Shown here: positions 23,401 through 38,244 of the stretch, piece after piece
How positions within the stretch are numbered: the stretch's first letter is position 1
Layout: every line of letters begins with the position of its first letter
Assembly: GCA_021234155.1 (NCBI GenBank)
Contig: JAJEKV010000107.1
Span: 620,001-684,000, forward strand
Direction of reading: 5' to 3'
Source of the DNA: Isoetes taiwanensis
Taxonomy: Eukaryota > Streptophyta > Lycopodiopsida > Isoetales > Isoetaceae
DNA: 64,000 nucleotides
Program-made: the position numbers and the translations under genes
The notes under the pieces: model-generated
Databases searched by the model: none
Seen by the model: only the letters and a program-made list of their open reading frames with translations
What the model was told of the DNA's origin: nothing

Positions 23401-23739
23401 ACATTATGAACCGAAATTTTAATACCAAAATTCGATTTATATTCACATCAAACCATCGAGTATATAGATAAGTCTTGCCTCTCACGAGGCTATACATATG
23501 CATGCCATATATACAAATAATAAATTAACAATACAAGATAACTATATAACTATCATTCAAGTAAATTGGAATTATGTCTTAGTTTTGTGACAAATTTTAT
23601 ATTGCATGTAATTTGTAGCATATCCAAATTCACATATTTCATCTCGAAAGTATGAAAATGTAATATCGTATTATTTGGAAAATAGACAATATTTCATAAT
23701 ATAGCACTATATCATATAAATATGATGAAGAAAATTTAC

Positions 23740-24290
23740 ATGGTTATTCACGTTTCCTCTAGCTACCCCAATGATATCATAGCCTTCTTCCTTATATTTA
23801 GAGGTATTGTAACTCTCACATTTCTACCTGGAATAGTTTTTTGGAGTCCATAAGTATAAAACACTTTCAAAGTCTAGCCAATGATCAGGATAATTGGGAT
23901 TTCTCCTCTACTTCTTTGTCCAACAATCTAAATATCTTTATTTGACACATTAGTCTGTTGGTGCACTAGACACCACCATTCCCACACATCTTCTTCTTTG
24001 CAAATGTTTAAGATGGTGTATACCAACCACACTGGATAGGCCTCTAAAAATTCACGGCACACCAAGTCAGTAGAAGATTCATAAGCTTCCTGCTATATAC
24101 TTTGGCATATCTTTCTTAAGACCAACATAGGGTTTGTCAGAAGGAGGAGGAGCATATGCCTTATGAAAGCTACTAACAGTGTCATCGACATCAAAGAGTA
24201 TGGTGAAATTCTTGACCAAGTCAGAGTTGTAGCTAGGAGATATTTAGGCTCAAATTTGGGTGAAAAATTGGTCAATAGCAGTCAATATGC
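23740..24290 (-). pseudogene. Unrecognised protein-like remnant
   Basis: The minus strand encodes, across a frameshift, YNSDLVKNFTILFDVDDTVS, PPPSDKPYVGLKKDMPKYIA, then CREFLEAYPVWLVYTILNIC, KEEDVWEWWCLVHQQTNVSN and, after stops, IPGRNVRVTIPLNIRKKAM. The composition is clearly protein-like but I do not recognise the family. A retroelement protein or a dead host gene are both possible. Confidence 0.35.
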
Positions 24291-25617
24291 AGAACAGTGA
24301 TCAAGAAAATGGTTTCTTAGTTGCCATATGTCTTTTTGAGAAATTCTGAAGCAAACAGTTTTAAAAAGCAGTTGTGATATGGGGCCAAGAGGTCAAAATG
24401 CAATTTGGATCACAAAGAGTATTTCTATACACTAATTTGCAGATGCAAGGATAGATGGTAACCTGTCAAAAAGGGATTTAGAACAAAGGATATTCTATTG
24501 TCTGATTAGTTGAAGTGGAAAAACACTATAAATCATAATAGAGATGGTTTTGAAATTTGGTGGCCAATTTTCATTGATGAGAAGGTAATACAAGTCATAG
24601 GTAATCAACCCTCCACATATCAGAAGATCATTCAAGGTACATAAAATAATATAAGAAGAGTGTTTTTCAGTCAAATCTTTTGCAAAACCAATTGAAGGAC
24701 ACAGGAGCTTTAAGAATTCTTCAGACATGCTCAGCATGTACCAATATCAAATTTGAGCACAACTAGGCCTTCAAAAAGTGTTGAAGCAGAATCCCCTGTA
24801 TATATAATTAGTTCAAACGGTTCCTGAATCTTAGGTTTTAATTATAATTTTGTTGGGTTCCAGAAAGGAAATAGTGATGGAAGTGCATGTGTGGTGGAGC
24901 GAGTGTGAGTATGATGGAGTTGTGACGTGAGTGGTGTGAATGGTAAAATAGATGTGAGATTGCTGTGCAAAGTGTGTATGAGATGGAAAACGTGGATGTA
25001 AACGAGGTGTATGCGTGTATGAGATGGAAAGTCTGGGATGTAAATGTGCAATGAAGTGAGGTGGGTGTATTAGTATAGAAAACTCGCCAAAACAAAAGAA
25101 TATATGCCTTTAGCTTGATCATTTGGAAATGCAGCTATGCTATTATGGTAAAATTTGAAGAGTAGAGTGCCTTTAGAGTATAAGTGCAAATGAAGGATGC
25201 TTATGATGGCTGTAGGACCACTTAAACAATGGAATCTGAGATGGATCAAGGGTGGACCGCCATGGAAACGTAGAAACTCATTAGAAAACCATCTTAGCAG
25301 CCCTTTTGTGGAATGTAAGGGCTGACAAGGTCCTGCATATTGGCAAATGAGGAGCACGAGATAAATGGTGGCCAAGTTCTCTAGTAAGTGGGTACATTTG
25401 CTAATGAACCTGCATATGACACTTGGTAAAAAAATTAGTAATCATTTTCTGTCCTGAGGTTGTTTGTTACTGTTCTTCCCATCAGTCTTGCTTGCTACAA
25501 ACATAAAGCCAACTTATTGAAGAAACTTGCTTATGAGCAAGTCTCAATTGAAAACTAAACTACCTAATCTATATTTAACAAAGCTTATTAAACTTTTGCT
25601 ACATAAAAAGGAACAAG

Positions 25618-25930
25618 CAAACATGATGGTCCTAGTACCTCTTCAAGTGTAGGGTATTGATAGGATTTGGCAATGGTACACCTGTGGTGTTCTCTTTCAG
25701 CAAGTATGAGTTTGAACCTGTTGATTCCAATACCTTATAAGTTCCCTCCTAAAGATTTTCAAACTTTCCAGCTGCGTCTTCCCTTGATTTGTTCCATTTG
25801 AGTACAAGCTCTCCCTCTTTGAAAATACCTTATTCTATAAGCAGCTTTTGATGCAGCCAAAATTTTTTTTGCCATAACGTGTTTTAGGCACATCTACAAG
25901 ATGCTCCTCCATCTATCCGAGCTCCAAAAA
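25618..25930 (-). pseudogene. Gypsy integrase C-terminal fragment
   Basis: The minus strand reads FKEGELVLKWNKSREDAAGK, a stop, EGTYKVLESTGSNSYLLKEN and LPNPINTLHLKRY. This matches the C-terminal (GPY/F-like) region of gypsy integrases, where GDLVL.W.....GKF...W.GPY.V is followed by N.Y.L and a ..N...LK.Y ending. It ends where LINE copy 2 begins, so the LINE probably landed in this older element. Confidence 0.65.
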
Positions 25931-25935
25931 AATCA

Positions 25936-28548
<2,613 letters not shown>

Positions 28549-31404
28549 AGCAGGTGGTTGAAAATTTTCTTGAAGAGAAATTGCATATTGAGAATGCAGG
28601 AATCATGGAAGCCTTTCAAGATTGGAAAAGAGAATAACAATGGCAAGCATATTATTGTAAAATTCAGTAACCGTGAAAGCAAATTGCAAGTGCTTAGGAA
28701 ACTTGCAAGCCTGAAAGTACTTAAGTGTTCATCAATGAGGATCTAACTAAAGCGCAGTTGGAAGAAAATAAAGTGCAGATACAAATACTGAAGAAGCAAA
28801 ACAGAATGGGCAAAAGGTGCGCTGGTGATGAGGTAAGATAATGGTAGATACCGTTGAGACATAGGTAGTCGAGACCACCAGGATCAGGGTCATGTGCTGG
28901 AATATTGACTCTATTAGTCAGTTTAAAGTAGATGTAATTAGCTTTATGCTTGAGAATGTTGATGTTATTTTTTTTCTAGAAACTTGTGAACATGAAGAGA
29001 AAGGTTTACCGAAAATAAATGATTTTATTCTGCTCCATTCTGTATGGTATAAAAAATCATGGAGGAATTGCGTGTTATGTTAGGAAAAATGTCAGACATA
29101 TGGTAAAACTAGTACTACAGCGTGGTTCTATGCAACAGATTTGGATTGAAATTCCTGGGCAGTTTGGAAAAATATTCATTGCAGGTTGTTACTTTCCCCC
29201 ACGTGGTTCACCAGTGTATAACACTGGGAGTTTGGACAGGGACGATCCTTTTTTCCAGCTAGAGCAAGATGCGATGTCACTTCTGCAAGAAGGAGATGTT
29301 ATGCTGATAGGAGATTTTAATGGGAGAGTTGCCAATAAACAAGCAGCAATTGTGAGCTCGGAAGGGGATCTGTTGTGGTTGGAAATGCTAGACGAATTGA
29401 AGGGCATCGTGAATCTCATGATAAAATAAGATGGCCCACACCACAAGGTAATCATGTGCTTAATATGTGCAGTGGCTTGGACTTGCTTATATATAATGGT
29501 ATAAGCAAATTTCCGCACTCTGGTAAACTAACATGCAGGGATGCTAGTGTTGTAGACTTGGTTTTGGCTAGGACATGTCTTGCAAAGCAGATGTTGGATT
29601 TTCATATAGGGGAAGCAATGCGTCAGATAACGGATCACGCACCTTTATTAGTTGAGCTGCGGGTTAGAAATGTGCATCAAAAAGTAAGTGATCCTGTGCC
29701 ATATGGACATAGGATTTATATGCAATATAATAAAGCGGAGGAATATGGGAAATTGTGTGAACAAAAGAGATTGGAAATAGAATGGCCAGAAGATGCAGAT
29801 GCCATTAGTGAGATCCTTGCCCAAATGGTTTTGGAAATTGCTGCTAAATGCTTTATATAACAAAGAAAATTGAAAGGCATCCCTTGCAATGCATGGTTTA
29901 ATAGGGACTGCAAGGCAAAGAGAGCAGAGTTTAGGAAAGCAAAGGGTATAGAAAGGCAAAAATTAAAGAAAGAGTATGTGAAGTTGACCAAATCAAGAAA
30001 GAAACAGTACATCTATAAAAAGCAGCAACATATGATAGAGGAGTTATTGGTTAGACCTAAGCAATTTTGGAACAGGTTGAAACCTAATGTAAAACAAGAA
30101 GCTGTCTTGGACATTGATGCGTTGTTAGGACAAGTACGCAAGCTATATCATGTGCCTGGTATTCCTGATGTGGAAGAGATCGCATATCCCATTGCTGATG
30201 AATGCAAGTTCACTCCGGAAGATCTTGAAGAAGGTTTAAGTAAACTGGCAAATGGGAAGGCAGCAGACGCACAGGGACTAGTGGCAGAAATGTTCAAATG
30301 GGCGGGGGGGTCCGTTCATGCGATGCTATTAAAATTGTTAAATGCGACTGTAAGAGATGGTTTTCCTCGCACATGGCAAGTTAACAGAGTTATTCCATTA
30401 TACAAAGCGGGAGACGATAAAGACCCAGGTAATTATAGGATGATTATGGTTTGCAGCTTCTTTGCAAAATTGTTTGCTACCATGTTGAACACTAAGATTA
30501 ATATGTGGGCTGAAAAAAAATGGAGTCAGGGCTATGGGCCAAGCAGGATTTAGACCTAAACGGTCTACCATAGATCATTTGATCACTTTACGTGCCATGA
30601 TAGATTCGGTTACTGGCAAGAAAAAGCCTTTATATGCCCTTTTTGTAGATTATGCTAAAGCCTTTGACACAGTGAATAGGGATAATCTTTGGCAAAGAAT
30701 GGAGTTACTTGGAGTCCCAGTGGAACTAAGACAGGTGGTTAAGGTACTATATGAAAAAGTCTTAGTTCAGTTGTCATTACCTTATGTAAAGGAGTGTGAT
30801 AGTGTTGTGGTCAGTAATATTGGGGTCAAGCAAGGATGTCCTTTATCTCCAACATTGTTTGGACTATTCATTGACGAGTTGGAGAGTTGGTTGGTTGAAC
30901 ATGGGGGCGATGGTACACTGGTAAATGGTTATGTAGTGAAGCTTTTGCTATATGCGGATGATATAGTCATCCTATCATGCTCAGTGGCAGGGATGCAAAA
31001 GCACTTGGATGCGCTGGCATATTTTTGTGATAGTAAGGGAATGCGAGGTAACCTTGCTAAAACAAAAATGGTTGTCTTTGGGGCAAATAAAACAGACCAT
31101 CTATTATTCTTCTACAAAGGCACGCCAGTTGAGCTGGTAAACTCGTATAAATATTTGGGAGTGGAAGTGGATAAAAGTCCGAAGTTGAATATGGCCGTAG
31201 AGCATAGAGTGAATGCGGGTCTCAGAGCCTTGTATGAGCATGCAATGGAGAAGTGCCAAAGCTAAAATTTGGAATTTTGACATGAAATGGATGTTATATA
31301 GAGTACTTGTTCAGACAGTACTGTTATACGGGTGTGAGGTTTGGGGGCCAAGCTTGGCAGCGAATACATGGAAAAGGGTAGAAGGTCCAAAAAATTCCTT
31401 AGAA

Positions 31405-33474
31405 TTGAGTGTTATTAGGCGAAGTCTCGAAATGAGCCAACGACCAAAATAGCAGGCGTTGACTGTGACTAAAGGGGTTGCGGCCATGGCCTAAAAAGAG
31501 TTTTGAAGATCGATTCCTTTTTTTCTATGTTGGAAGAGCTCTAAGCAGAGCTGCACGAATTTAGCAGGGCTTCAGTGTGGTGTGTGGAGCCAGTTTCATG
31601 TCCCTAAGTTCAGAGGGCTTTAAATCCTTGGAAACCATCTGAATGAGAAAGAGCCATGGTTCTGGCAGACCCTGCCTCCTTATCAATCTATTCTATTCGT
31701 GTTTAAGCCTGGTAAGTTCTCCTAAACCCATCTTTTAGTCTCTTGGTGATAGATAAGGTTTTAGTTAGAATATTTGGATTCTGCAACATTCTACAAATAG
31801 ACATCAGATTACTGGAAGCCACATCAGTGTGGTTGATTTTGCACTCATTGCAAGGTCTTGCAGCTGTAGCGCTCTCTATGCTGTTTGAGTTCAAATATAA
31901 CTGATAGGACTTTATAGCTAGCCATATAGTCACAAGGATCTCATTTTTGCTCCAGAGCTGCACTCAATGTGGCTCTTGGTAATGTTTTCAGATCTATACT
32001 GACGGCCTTAAGATTTATTTAGAGTAGAGAGCTCCATCCTCGCGCAGTTGGAGCAAGCTCCTGAAATGATTAAATTGGCAGGTTGTCATTCAGATCTGGG
32101 TGCTTGCTACTGAACCCATTGAGATGTTAGTGGTGCTTCCTCAATGGGGACGAAATGGAGGCTTATGTGTCGAGTGTGAGAGATTTATTCAGGCAACTTT
32201 TGGAACTCGCCACTCGTGTTATCATGCTATCGTGGCATGTGTTTGGGGCTTTTTATTTGATCCATATGAGGTTTTGCATAGTATCAGGTTTGTTCTTGCA
32301 CCTCTATGTAGCCAGTTTTGTTCCTCTCTGCAAAGGTATGTTAGCTAAAGATCTGAAGGGCTTTGGGTGCACATGAAGCTCTAATTATCTGGTGACTAAT
32401 GAGTCTTTGTCTGCGGGTAATTGCTATCTATATGGAAGATGTAGTTATGAAACTGGTGTCTATGCGAGGTCTTGAGTGGGTTACCTAAATATGTCCACTT
32501 TTCATGTGCTTATTATGAAGCTAGTAGCGTTCTTAAGATGGGTTTCAATTAGGCCCCTGATCTTCTATCCCAGCTAGAAGATGCTTTTGTACAGATGGCA
32601 CTGTAAACAGTGGTATGTGTAGGGCTAAATGTCTTTAGGAGACGGGAGGCTTCTACTGTACGTATGCTTGGCACCAGTAGGGGACAAGCCTGCTGGAGTT
32701 AGATGCAGATGGACTACACTTGGCTCTTAATTCCAATACAGATGTTTATGGTGGTAACTAGGTAGTCTTCTATCAGTCATCACTTGAACAACTGCAACTT
32801 TCGGGGGGAGGAACTTCATGGGAATTTTAGCTCTGGGTGTAGTAGCAGAGTGGAGTCCTTTGTATAGTATTGTTATCCGTGGCAATCTACAGAAGCAAGC
32901 TTTAAATTGATTATCTTAGGGCCAGGTTTTTTTTGAGGTTAGTGGAGTAAGTATATGGTGATTTTCTTCGGAAATGCAACAAGCTTTCTTCTGTAGTACT
33001 CTTCACTTCAGGAAATAGAAATCGCTTGCTTTTACTCTTCCAGGAAAAAAGGTATGATCCATAGTACTTCTGATGTAATGAAGAGGGTGAGACAGTTACT
33101 AGAATGGGGTGACAGGTACTTTACGGAAGTATCCGTGCTGAAAGACCTTGTTCTTCCAAGTACATATTTCGGCTGGACCTTTAAGATATGGATGAATTTT
33201 GTCTAGTAGGGCTCCATGACTGTAGCTGAATTCCTGTAGTAGTTGCAGCGGATGGGAAGAGGGCCATGCCCTCTAGTACTGGTTGAGTTAAAGGCGGACG
33301 CCCATATCCTTCTGTTTGTGAAGAGGAAGAGGTCAAGATTGCTCTGACCATAGTACGAAGACATCATCTTATGCTATCTTGTGCTTAAATCTTCCTATCA
33401 GGCCTATTGTGGAGCCTCAAATAATACATTTACTATTAATATAAAAATCTTACCCTCAAAAAAAAAAAAAAAAA
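31405..33474 (+). mobile_element. Poly(A)-tailed retro-insertion inside LINE copy 3
   Basis: About 2,070 bp with no resemblance to the LINE, ending in 17 A residues (33458-33474). The LINE sequence breaks at AATTCCTTAGAA and resumes at AATCCATAGAA, a probable slightly diverged target-site duplication of 11-12 bp. Both features indicate target-primed reverse transcription of a polyadenylated RNA. No long open frame is visible and I do not recognise the source. It could be a truncated LINE of another family, a non-autonomous element or a processed transcript. Confidence 0.7.
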
Positions 33475-34247
33475 TCCATAGAACAGGGCTAGGCACAAAG
33501 GTACAAACACCATATGACATGGTGCTTGCTGAATGTGATATGATGCCTGTTGAGGCAGAAGCCTTGTGTAAATTGCGTACTTATCTTTGTAAGCTACGAT
33601 TTGGAGGGGATGACGATAACTTTCCGCGTTTGGCTATGGAGGAGACAAAACTGAAGGGTTGGTATGTAGACGTTGAGGAGTGGATGTGGAAATAGGGGTT
33701 AAACACCCACGATCTATATGTGCACCGCAAGGATATTCGAACATGGGTAAAAGAGGGGGTTATTATGAAAAACTGGAGAGTCCCAGAGATTAAGAAGGAT
33801 TTCTACATACGATGTATTAATCCAAAACTCCAAGAGGCTAAGTACCTTCGAGAAAGTATGTCTCTGAAGCTTAGACATTTAGTCACAGAATGAGACTCAG
33901 CTCACATAGATTTGGAGTAGAAATTGGCAGATGGAGTGGAATCCCGCATGAAATGAGGCATTGCAAAGCATGTAATCTACAGGAAGTGGAGGATGAACAA
34001 CATGTGCTCTTGAGGTGCCCTAGCGTATGATCGGAAATTCAAAAGGTATAATATTTCAGCATCAACCTTATTGGAGTTTTTTTACTTAGAAGGCAAATGC
34101 ATAGGGAAATTCATAAGAGATGTCTTGAGTCTGAGGGAACAGCTTGGTCATAATTTTATAAGAGAGGAGTTGGGAGGAGAGGCTAATGCATTACTGTCTG
34201 AAGATGCATTAGATGATATTTTCTATAATGTTGATTATATGTGTTGA

Positions 34248-34278
34248 ACGTCTCATAGACCGGTGGTCTGGCAGACGT
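34248..34278 (+). other. LINE 3'-UTR hairpin, copy 3
   Basis: ACGTCT and AGACGT form a perfect outer stem, and AGACC pairs with GGTCT inside it. The ORF2 stop TGA shares its last base with the first stem base. It is the intact reference form of the structure. Confidence 0.75.
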
Positions 34279-34319
34279 GATTAATAAACATTTCATTTCA
34301 TTTCATCTCTCCCTCCCTC

Positions 34320-34436
<117 letters not shown>

Positions 34437-37150
34437 CAACAGGTTGTCTCCTTGCGAATTTTGAATGAGAGAAGTGAATCTGAATCTAACCATGTACCTG
34501 TCATTGCGTCCATCATGGCAAAATGCCGACAACCAGAGGCACACATAGAGCTTAGCAGCTCGGATCAGATATATGTAATAGAAAATGAAGCATGTCTTAC
34601 CATGTTTGAAGAAAATTACAAGCAGGTGATATGGCTAGAAGGGGTAGATGGGATAAGTGCTCTTTTAACTTCTATAATTACTACCACTGCTCACACATGT
34701 TTTACTTCCGGGCTATGAGAAAGGGCCTACCTTGCAATGGTTGGTTTGACAATGAATGTCGAGAAAAAAGGAGGCAATACAAAGATGGATGGATAGATGG
34801 ATAGTATTTTTCCGTCATGCCACATTGGCAGCGTCCATGAGGACATATGACAAGCAACAGGGACAGCTAGGGTACAATTGATTAAAGAATTTAAAACTCT
34901 ATTAAAGTAAGGAAATGGGCATTTCTGCGATGTAAACAAGAGGATATGCTGAGAGACTTGATAGTGGAACCTTTTACATTTTGGAAGAAACTCAAACAAG
35001 CCAGGCATGGAGAATCCCATTTGCATGCGGATGATCTGATAGACATGGTAAGGAAATTGTATCATGTGGAAGGGTAGCAGGATGAATGGCAAAATAGAAA
35101 GTGCGCCTATTCTGTTTCAAAAGATGACGTCCAATAGGGGCTTGATAAGCTTGCCAACAGGAAGGCGGCAGATGCCACGGGTCTAGTGGCTGAGCTTTTT
35201 AAGTGGGCAGAGCCTAAAATGGTAGGGGCACTTACACTAATGTTTAATGCAGCAGTGAGGGAAGGCTTTCTTTCATCCTGGCAGGTCAACAGGGTGGTTC
35301 CAATACGTAAGACAGGAGATAGGACTGACCCTGGCAACTACAGAATGATTATGGTGAGTAACTTGTATGCAAATTTGTATGCTACAATTATAGAGCACAA
35401 AATTTGCAGTTGGGCAGAGATGTACAAGGTCAGAGCCAAGGGGCAAGCAGGGTTTAGGCCTCAGAAATCCACAATTGATCACCTTATCACTTTTTGGGCT
35501 ATGCTAGATGCTGTCAAAGGAACAAGAAAACCACTCTTTTCTGCGTTTGTTGATTGCACCAAGACCTTTGATACAGTATGCAGGGGCAATCTTGGATTAA
35601 CATGGAGTGTATAAGTGTGCCTGAAGAATACAAAGATGCGATAAGATTGCTTTATGAGAAAGTTCTTGTTAAACTCTATAAGCCATTCAATGAGGAGTGT
35701 GGGGATGTAGTGGTCAGTAACATTGGAGTCAAGCAAGGATGTCATATGTCTCCGACCCTCTTTGGCATTTTTATTGACGAACTGGAAGAATGGGTTCGGG
35801 ATATTGGGGGGGAAGGAACCCTATTGGCAAGATATATTATTCGCTTGCTTTTGTATGCCGATGACATTGTATTGATAGCTAGGAACAAGGAAGGGATGCA
35901 GAAACACTTAGACGCTCTGGCTGCTTTTTGTGATGCTAAGGGGCTGAGGGTGAATTTGAGCAAAATAAGGTGGTGATTTTGGGACAACGCTGGACAAAAA
36001 TTATGCTTTCTTTTATAAAGGCAACTTTGTTAAGATATCCACGTCTTACAAGTACCTACGAATTATGGTGGATAAGAACTTCAATTGGAACCAAACAATA
36101 GAACAGAGAGTGAATGGGGGGCTTAAGGCTTTTTTTTTGTGATGCAAAGGCAATGTGTGAAAGCAGATGCTTGGAAATTTAGTTTGAAGAAAATGCTATT
36201 CAAAACTCTGGTGCAGGCAGTTGTGCTATATGGTTGTGAAGTATGGGGGCCAGGGCTATCTTTGAAACTATGGCAGAAAATTGAAAAAATGCAAAAGAAA
36301 TTTCTACATGCTAAGCTTGGGGTTAAAATGCAAACCCACACAAATGATGCCAGCAGAATGCGATATGCTACCGCTGGAAGTGAGGCCATATGGCAATTCT
36401 TAATATATTTGTACAAGGTAGGTAGTCTAGTTGATAGTAGCTATCCTTGTTTGGCTCTAAAGGAGTCGTTTGATAAGGGGTGGTACGCAGATGACATGAC
36501 TTGGCTAAGAAAATGGGAATTAAGCATTGAGGGGCTAGGTCAGAATAAGGGTAAGATCAAGAAATGGGTGGTGGAGACAGTTATGCTCCGTATATGGTCA
36601 GACCAGGCACAAAAATGCTATATTACAGGGCACAGATGAATTCTACCCTGCATGAGATGAGTTATCTGAGTGCTAACATCTCGTCTAAGAAAAGGTACGT
36701 CATTTGTAGGATGAGGTTGAGCGCGCATCACTTAAATGTGGAGGTAGCGAGATGGATGAAAATACCGCATGAATATAGAGTATGTCGGGCATATGTGGAG
36801 CCATTGAGATTGAGGATGAAAAGCACGTAATTCTAAGGTTTCCTGCGTACCAAGTTCTGAGGGGCAGATTTGACATCCGAGTCAATGGTCTTATATCCTT
36901 CTTCCACCTTCCAGCAACCCGTATTTGCAAGTTTTCTGATGGATGTGTTACAATTGAGAGAAATGACTATAAAAATAAAAATATCTAATGGTATACTTAG
37001 TGATGGAGAAGAGAGTGAGCTTGATGAGGAACCTCTCATTTTTAAGGGCTCATCACATGAAAATGTTTTTTATTTTGAAAGTGTTTTTCTTGACGTCTCA
37101 TAGAGCTGATGGTCTCCAAAGACGGAATCATACATTTCACTTCACTTCAC
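34437..37150 (+). mobile_element. LINE copy 4 (5' truncated, broken)
   Basis: Begins in the endonuclease C-terminus (SESESNHVPVIASIMAK), then GLPCNGWFDNECREKR, RT (GLVAELFKWAEPKMVGALTL, WQVNRVVPIRKTGD, NYRMIMVSNLYANLYATII, QAGFRPQKSTIDHLITF, GVKQGCHMSPTLFGIFIDEL, LLLYADDIVLIA with YADD kept) and the C-terminal part ending ELDEEPLIFKG and FYFESVFLDVS. Frameshifts occur near 35000, 35600, 35970, 36130 and 36620. The wording (GIFIDELEEWV, FYFE.VFL.VS) groups it with copy 9. The 3' end has a mutated hairpin and CACTT pentamers but no CT tract. It runs straight into another LINE fragment. Confidence 0.85.
37093..37125 (+). other. LINE 3'-UTR hairpin, copy 4
   Basis: ACGTCT...AGACGG keeps five of six outer pairs. 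The inner stem (AGAGC/GGTCT) has one mismatch. It lies just after the end of ORF2. Confidence 0.55.
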
Positions 37151-37154
37151 TTCC

Positions 37155-37225
37155 CAGTGACTAAATTAAAAAAGAAAAACTATATCTATTGGAAGCAGCG
37201 AAAAATGGTTGAGGAGTTATTGTGA
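37155..37225 (+). mobile_element. Short LINE fragment (copy 4b)
   Basis: Encodes VTKLKKKNYIYWKQRKMVEE, matching the linker between endonuclease and RT in the other copies (for example KKKRYIYQRQHAMVEELL in copy 7). It starts within about 10 bp of the copy 4 tail and stops at 37225, next to a large palindrome. It is the remnant of a further head-to-tail copy cut by a later event. Confidence 0.65.
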
Positions 37226-37236
37226 GGAGTTTTGTA

Positions 37237-37307
37237 TAAGAGTAAGCTAATCGGGACAGTTTTCCCCGTTGCTAACCGGGAAAACTGGACCGGTTCGCTT
37301 ACTCTTA
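37237..37307. repeat. Palindrome with 30-nt arms
   Basis: Left arm 37237-37266 and right arm 37278-37307 pair at 26 of 30 positions around an 11-nt loop. The outer part TAAGAGTAAGC/GCTTACTCTTA and the inner part CAGTTTTCCC/GGGAAAACTG are perfect. It looks like a foldback element inserted next to the LINE fragment, with GAGGAGTT occurring twice just to its left. Confidence 0.75.
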
Positions 37308-37741
37308 CAATATCACAATCGGGGAGTTTTTTTTCTGAAATCTGATTCAAGATCATCTGATTCAAGCTTATGTTGGCAGAAACAAGCCTATTTTGCCCGA
37401 TTGAAGGCTATTTTGTCGGATCCAAGATCCTCTGATTCAACCCTATGATGCCGGATTCATGCCTATTTTGCCAGTTTCAAGCCTATTTTGCACAGATCCA
37501 AGCCTTCTCTAAAGATTCATGCCTATTTTGCCTGATTCAAGCCTACTTTTACAAAGATTCAAGCCTTTTCTGCCGGATTCCAGCCTATTTTGTGGGAGGG
37601 CAGGATCTGAGCAAATGTTACCTGTGCAGCAGGTAATCCGGCATAAATCGACCCGATTGTTATTCTGGATTGTTCGCCTATGCCACATGGCATCACGAAA
37701 ATGCACCACTGTGAGAAAAAACGACCCGATTGTGATATTGT
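37307..37741. mobile_element. 435-bp element with terminal inverted repeats
   Basis: The left end ACAATATCACAATCGGG (37307-37323) and the right end CCCGATTGTGATATTGT (37725-37741) are exact 17-bp reverse complements. The similarity continues inward (GTTTTTT). The interior holds a 20-bp degenerate minisatellite. Size and layout fit a MITE-like DNA element. No target duplication could be assigned, and the palindrome at 37237-37307 abuts it, so the two may be one composite. Confidence 0.55.
37344..37596. repeat. Degenerate minisatellite, about 13 units of 15-22 bp
   Basis: Units follow the pattern GATTCAAGCCTATTTTGCCG with substitutions and small length changes (GATTCATGCCTATTTTGCC, GATTCCAGCCTATTTTG and so on). 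It lies within the inverted-repeat element. Its plus-strand translation gives repeating DSCLFC.IQAYF-like peptides, an effect of the repeat and not evidence of a gene. Confidence 0.8.
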
Positions 37742-37751
37742 GTCCAACGAG

Positions 37752-38244
37752 TTTCCATCATAAAATAGGGATATTTGAGCCAGTGGGCAGAGAGGATATG
37801 GAGATTTTTTCCAGCGCTAGAGATTTGTTTGGCGACTTCATCTAGCTTAATTTCTTCCTTCTCTACTCATCTAATGACTGCATTTTCATTTAAGCTTTGA
37901 AACTTCTTTCTTACAGAGCCAAAATCCAACTTGATACCTTTGGTGAGGTCTTCATCAGGCTCGTGGAGGATCTTTTGCTCTTGCAACAGATTCATCCATT
38001 CCGCATTTGTAAAAATTTCATTGGTCGTTCTTGGGATAATCGGCTCTTCTTCACAGGTTACATTATCCCATTCCGGAATGCCCTGGTTCTGCAGCATCCA
38101 TGCCATGAATTGCGCCATATCGAATGTACCAAATTGTATGAAGTTCTTCAGCTTCTCAGTTACCTCTGATAGCTCGAGGCTGTTAACAGTTGAGGTCGTT
38201 TTGTGTTTCGGCTTCTCAGCCTCAATATTCCCTGGATTTGTCAT
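37752..38244 (-). other. Unrecognised protein-like frame
   Basis: A 125-codon minus-strand frame (37867-38244) with TVNSLELSEVTEKLKNFIQF, MAQFMAWMLQNQGIPEWDNV and DLTKGIKLDFGSVRKKFQSL. After a stop it continues with EKEEIKLDEVAKQISSAGKN. Strongly charged and helical. No family is recognised. A retroelement gag or a captured exon are possible. Confidence 0.35.

Noticed and set aside
31405-33474. Intron of a host gene interrupting LINE copy 3
   Set aside because: The A17 tail and repeated flank at the junctions indicate a retro-insertion, not an intron.
37344-37596. CRISPR-like array of about 20-bp repeats
   Set aside because: Units are contiguous and degenerate with no unique spacers; it is a minisatellite in plant DNA.
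37445-37636. Peptide with repeating DSCLFC.IQAYF as a gene
   Set aside because: It only reflects translation of the minisatellite; the frame breaks between units of different length.
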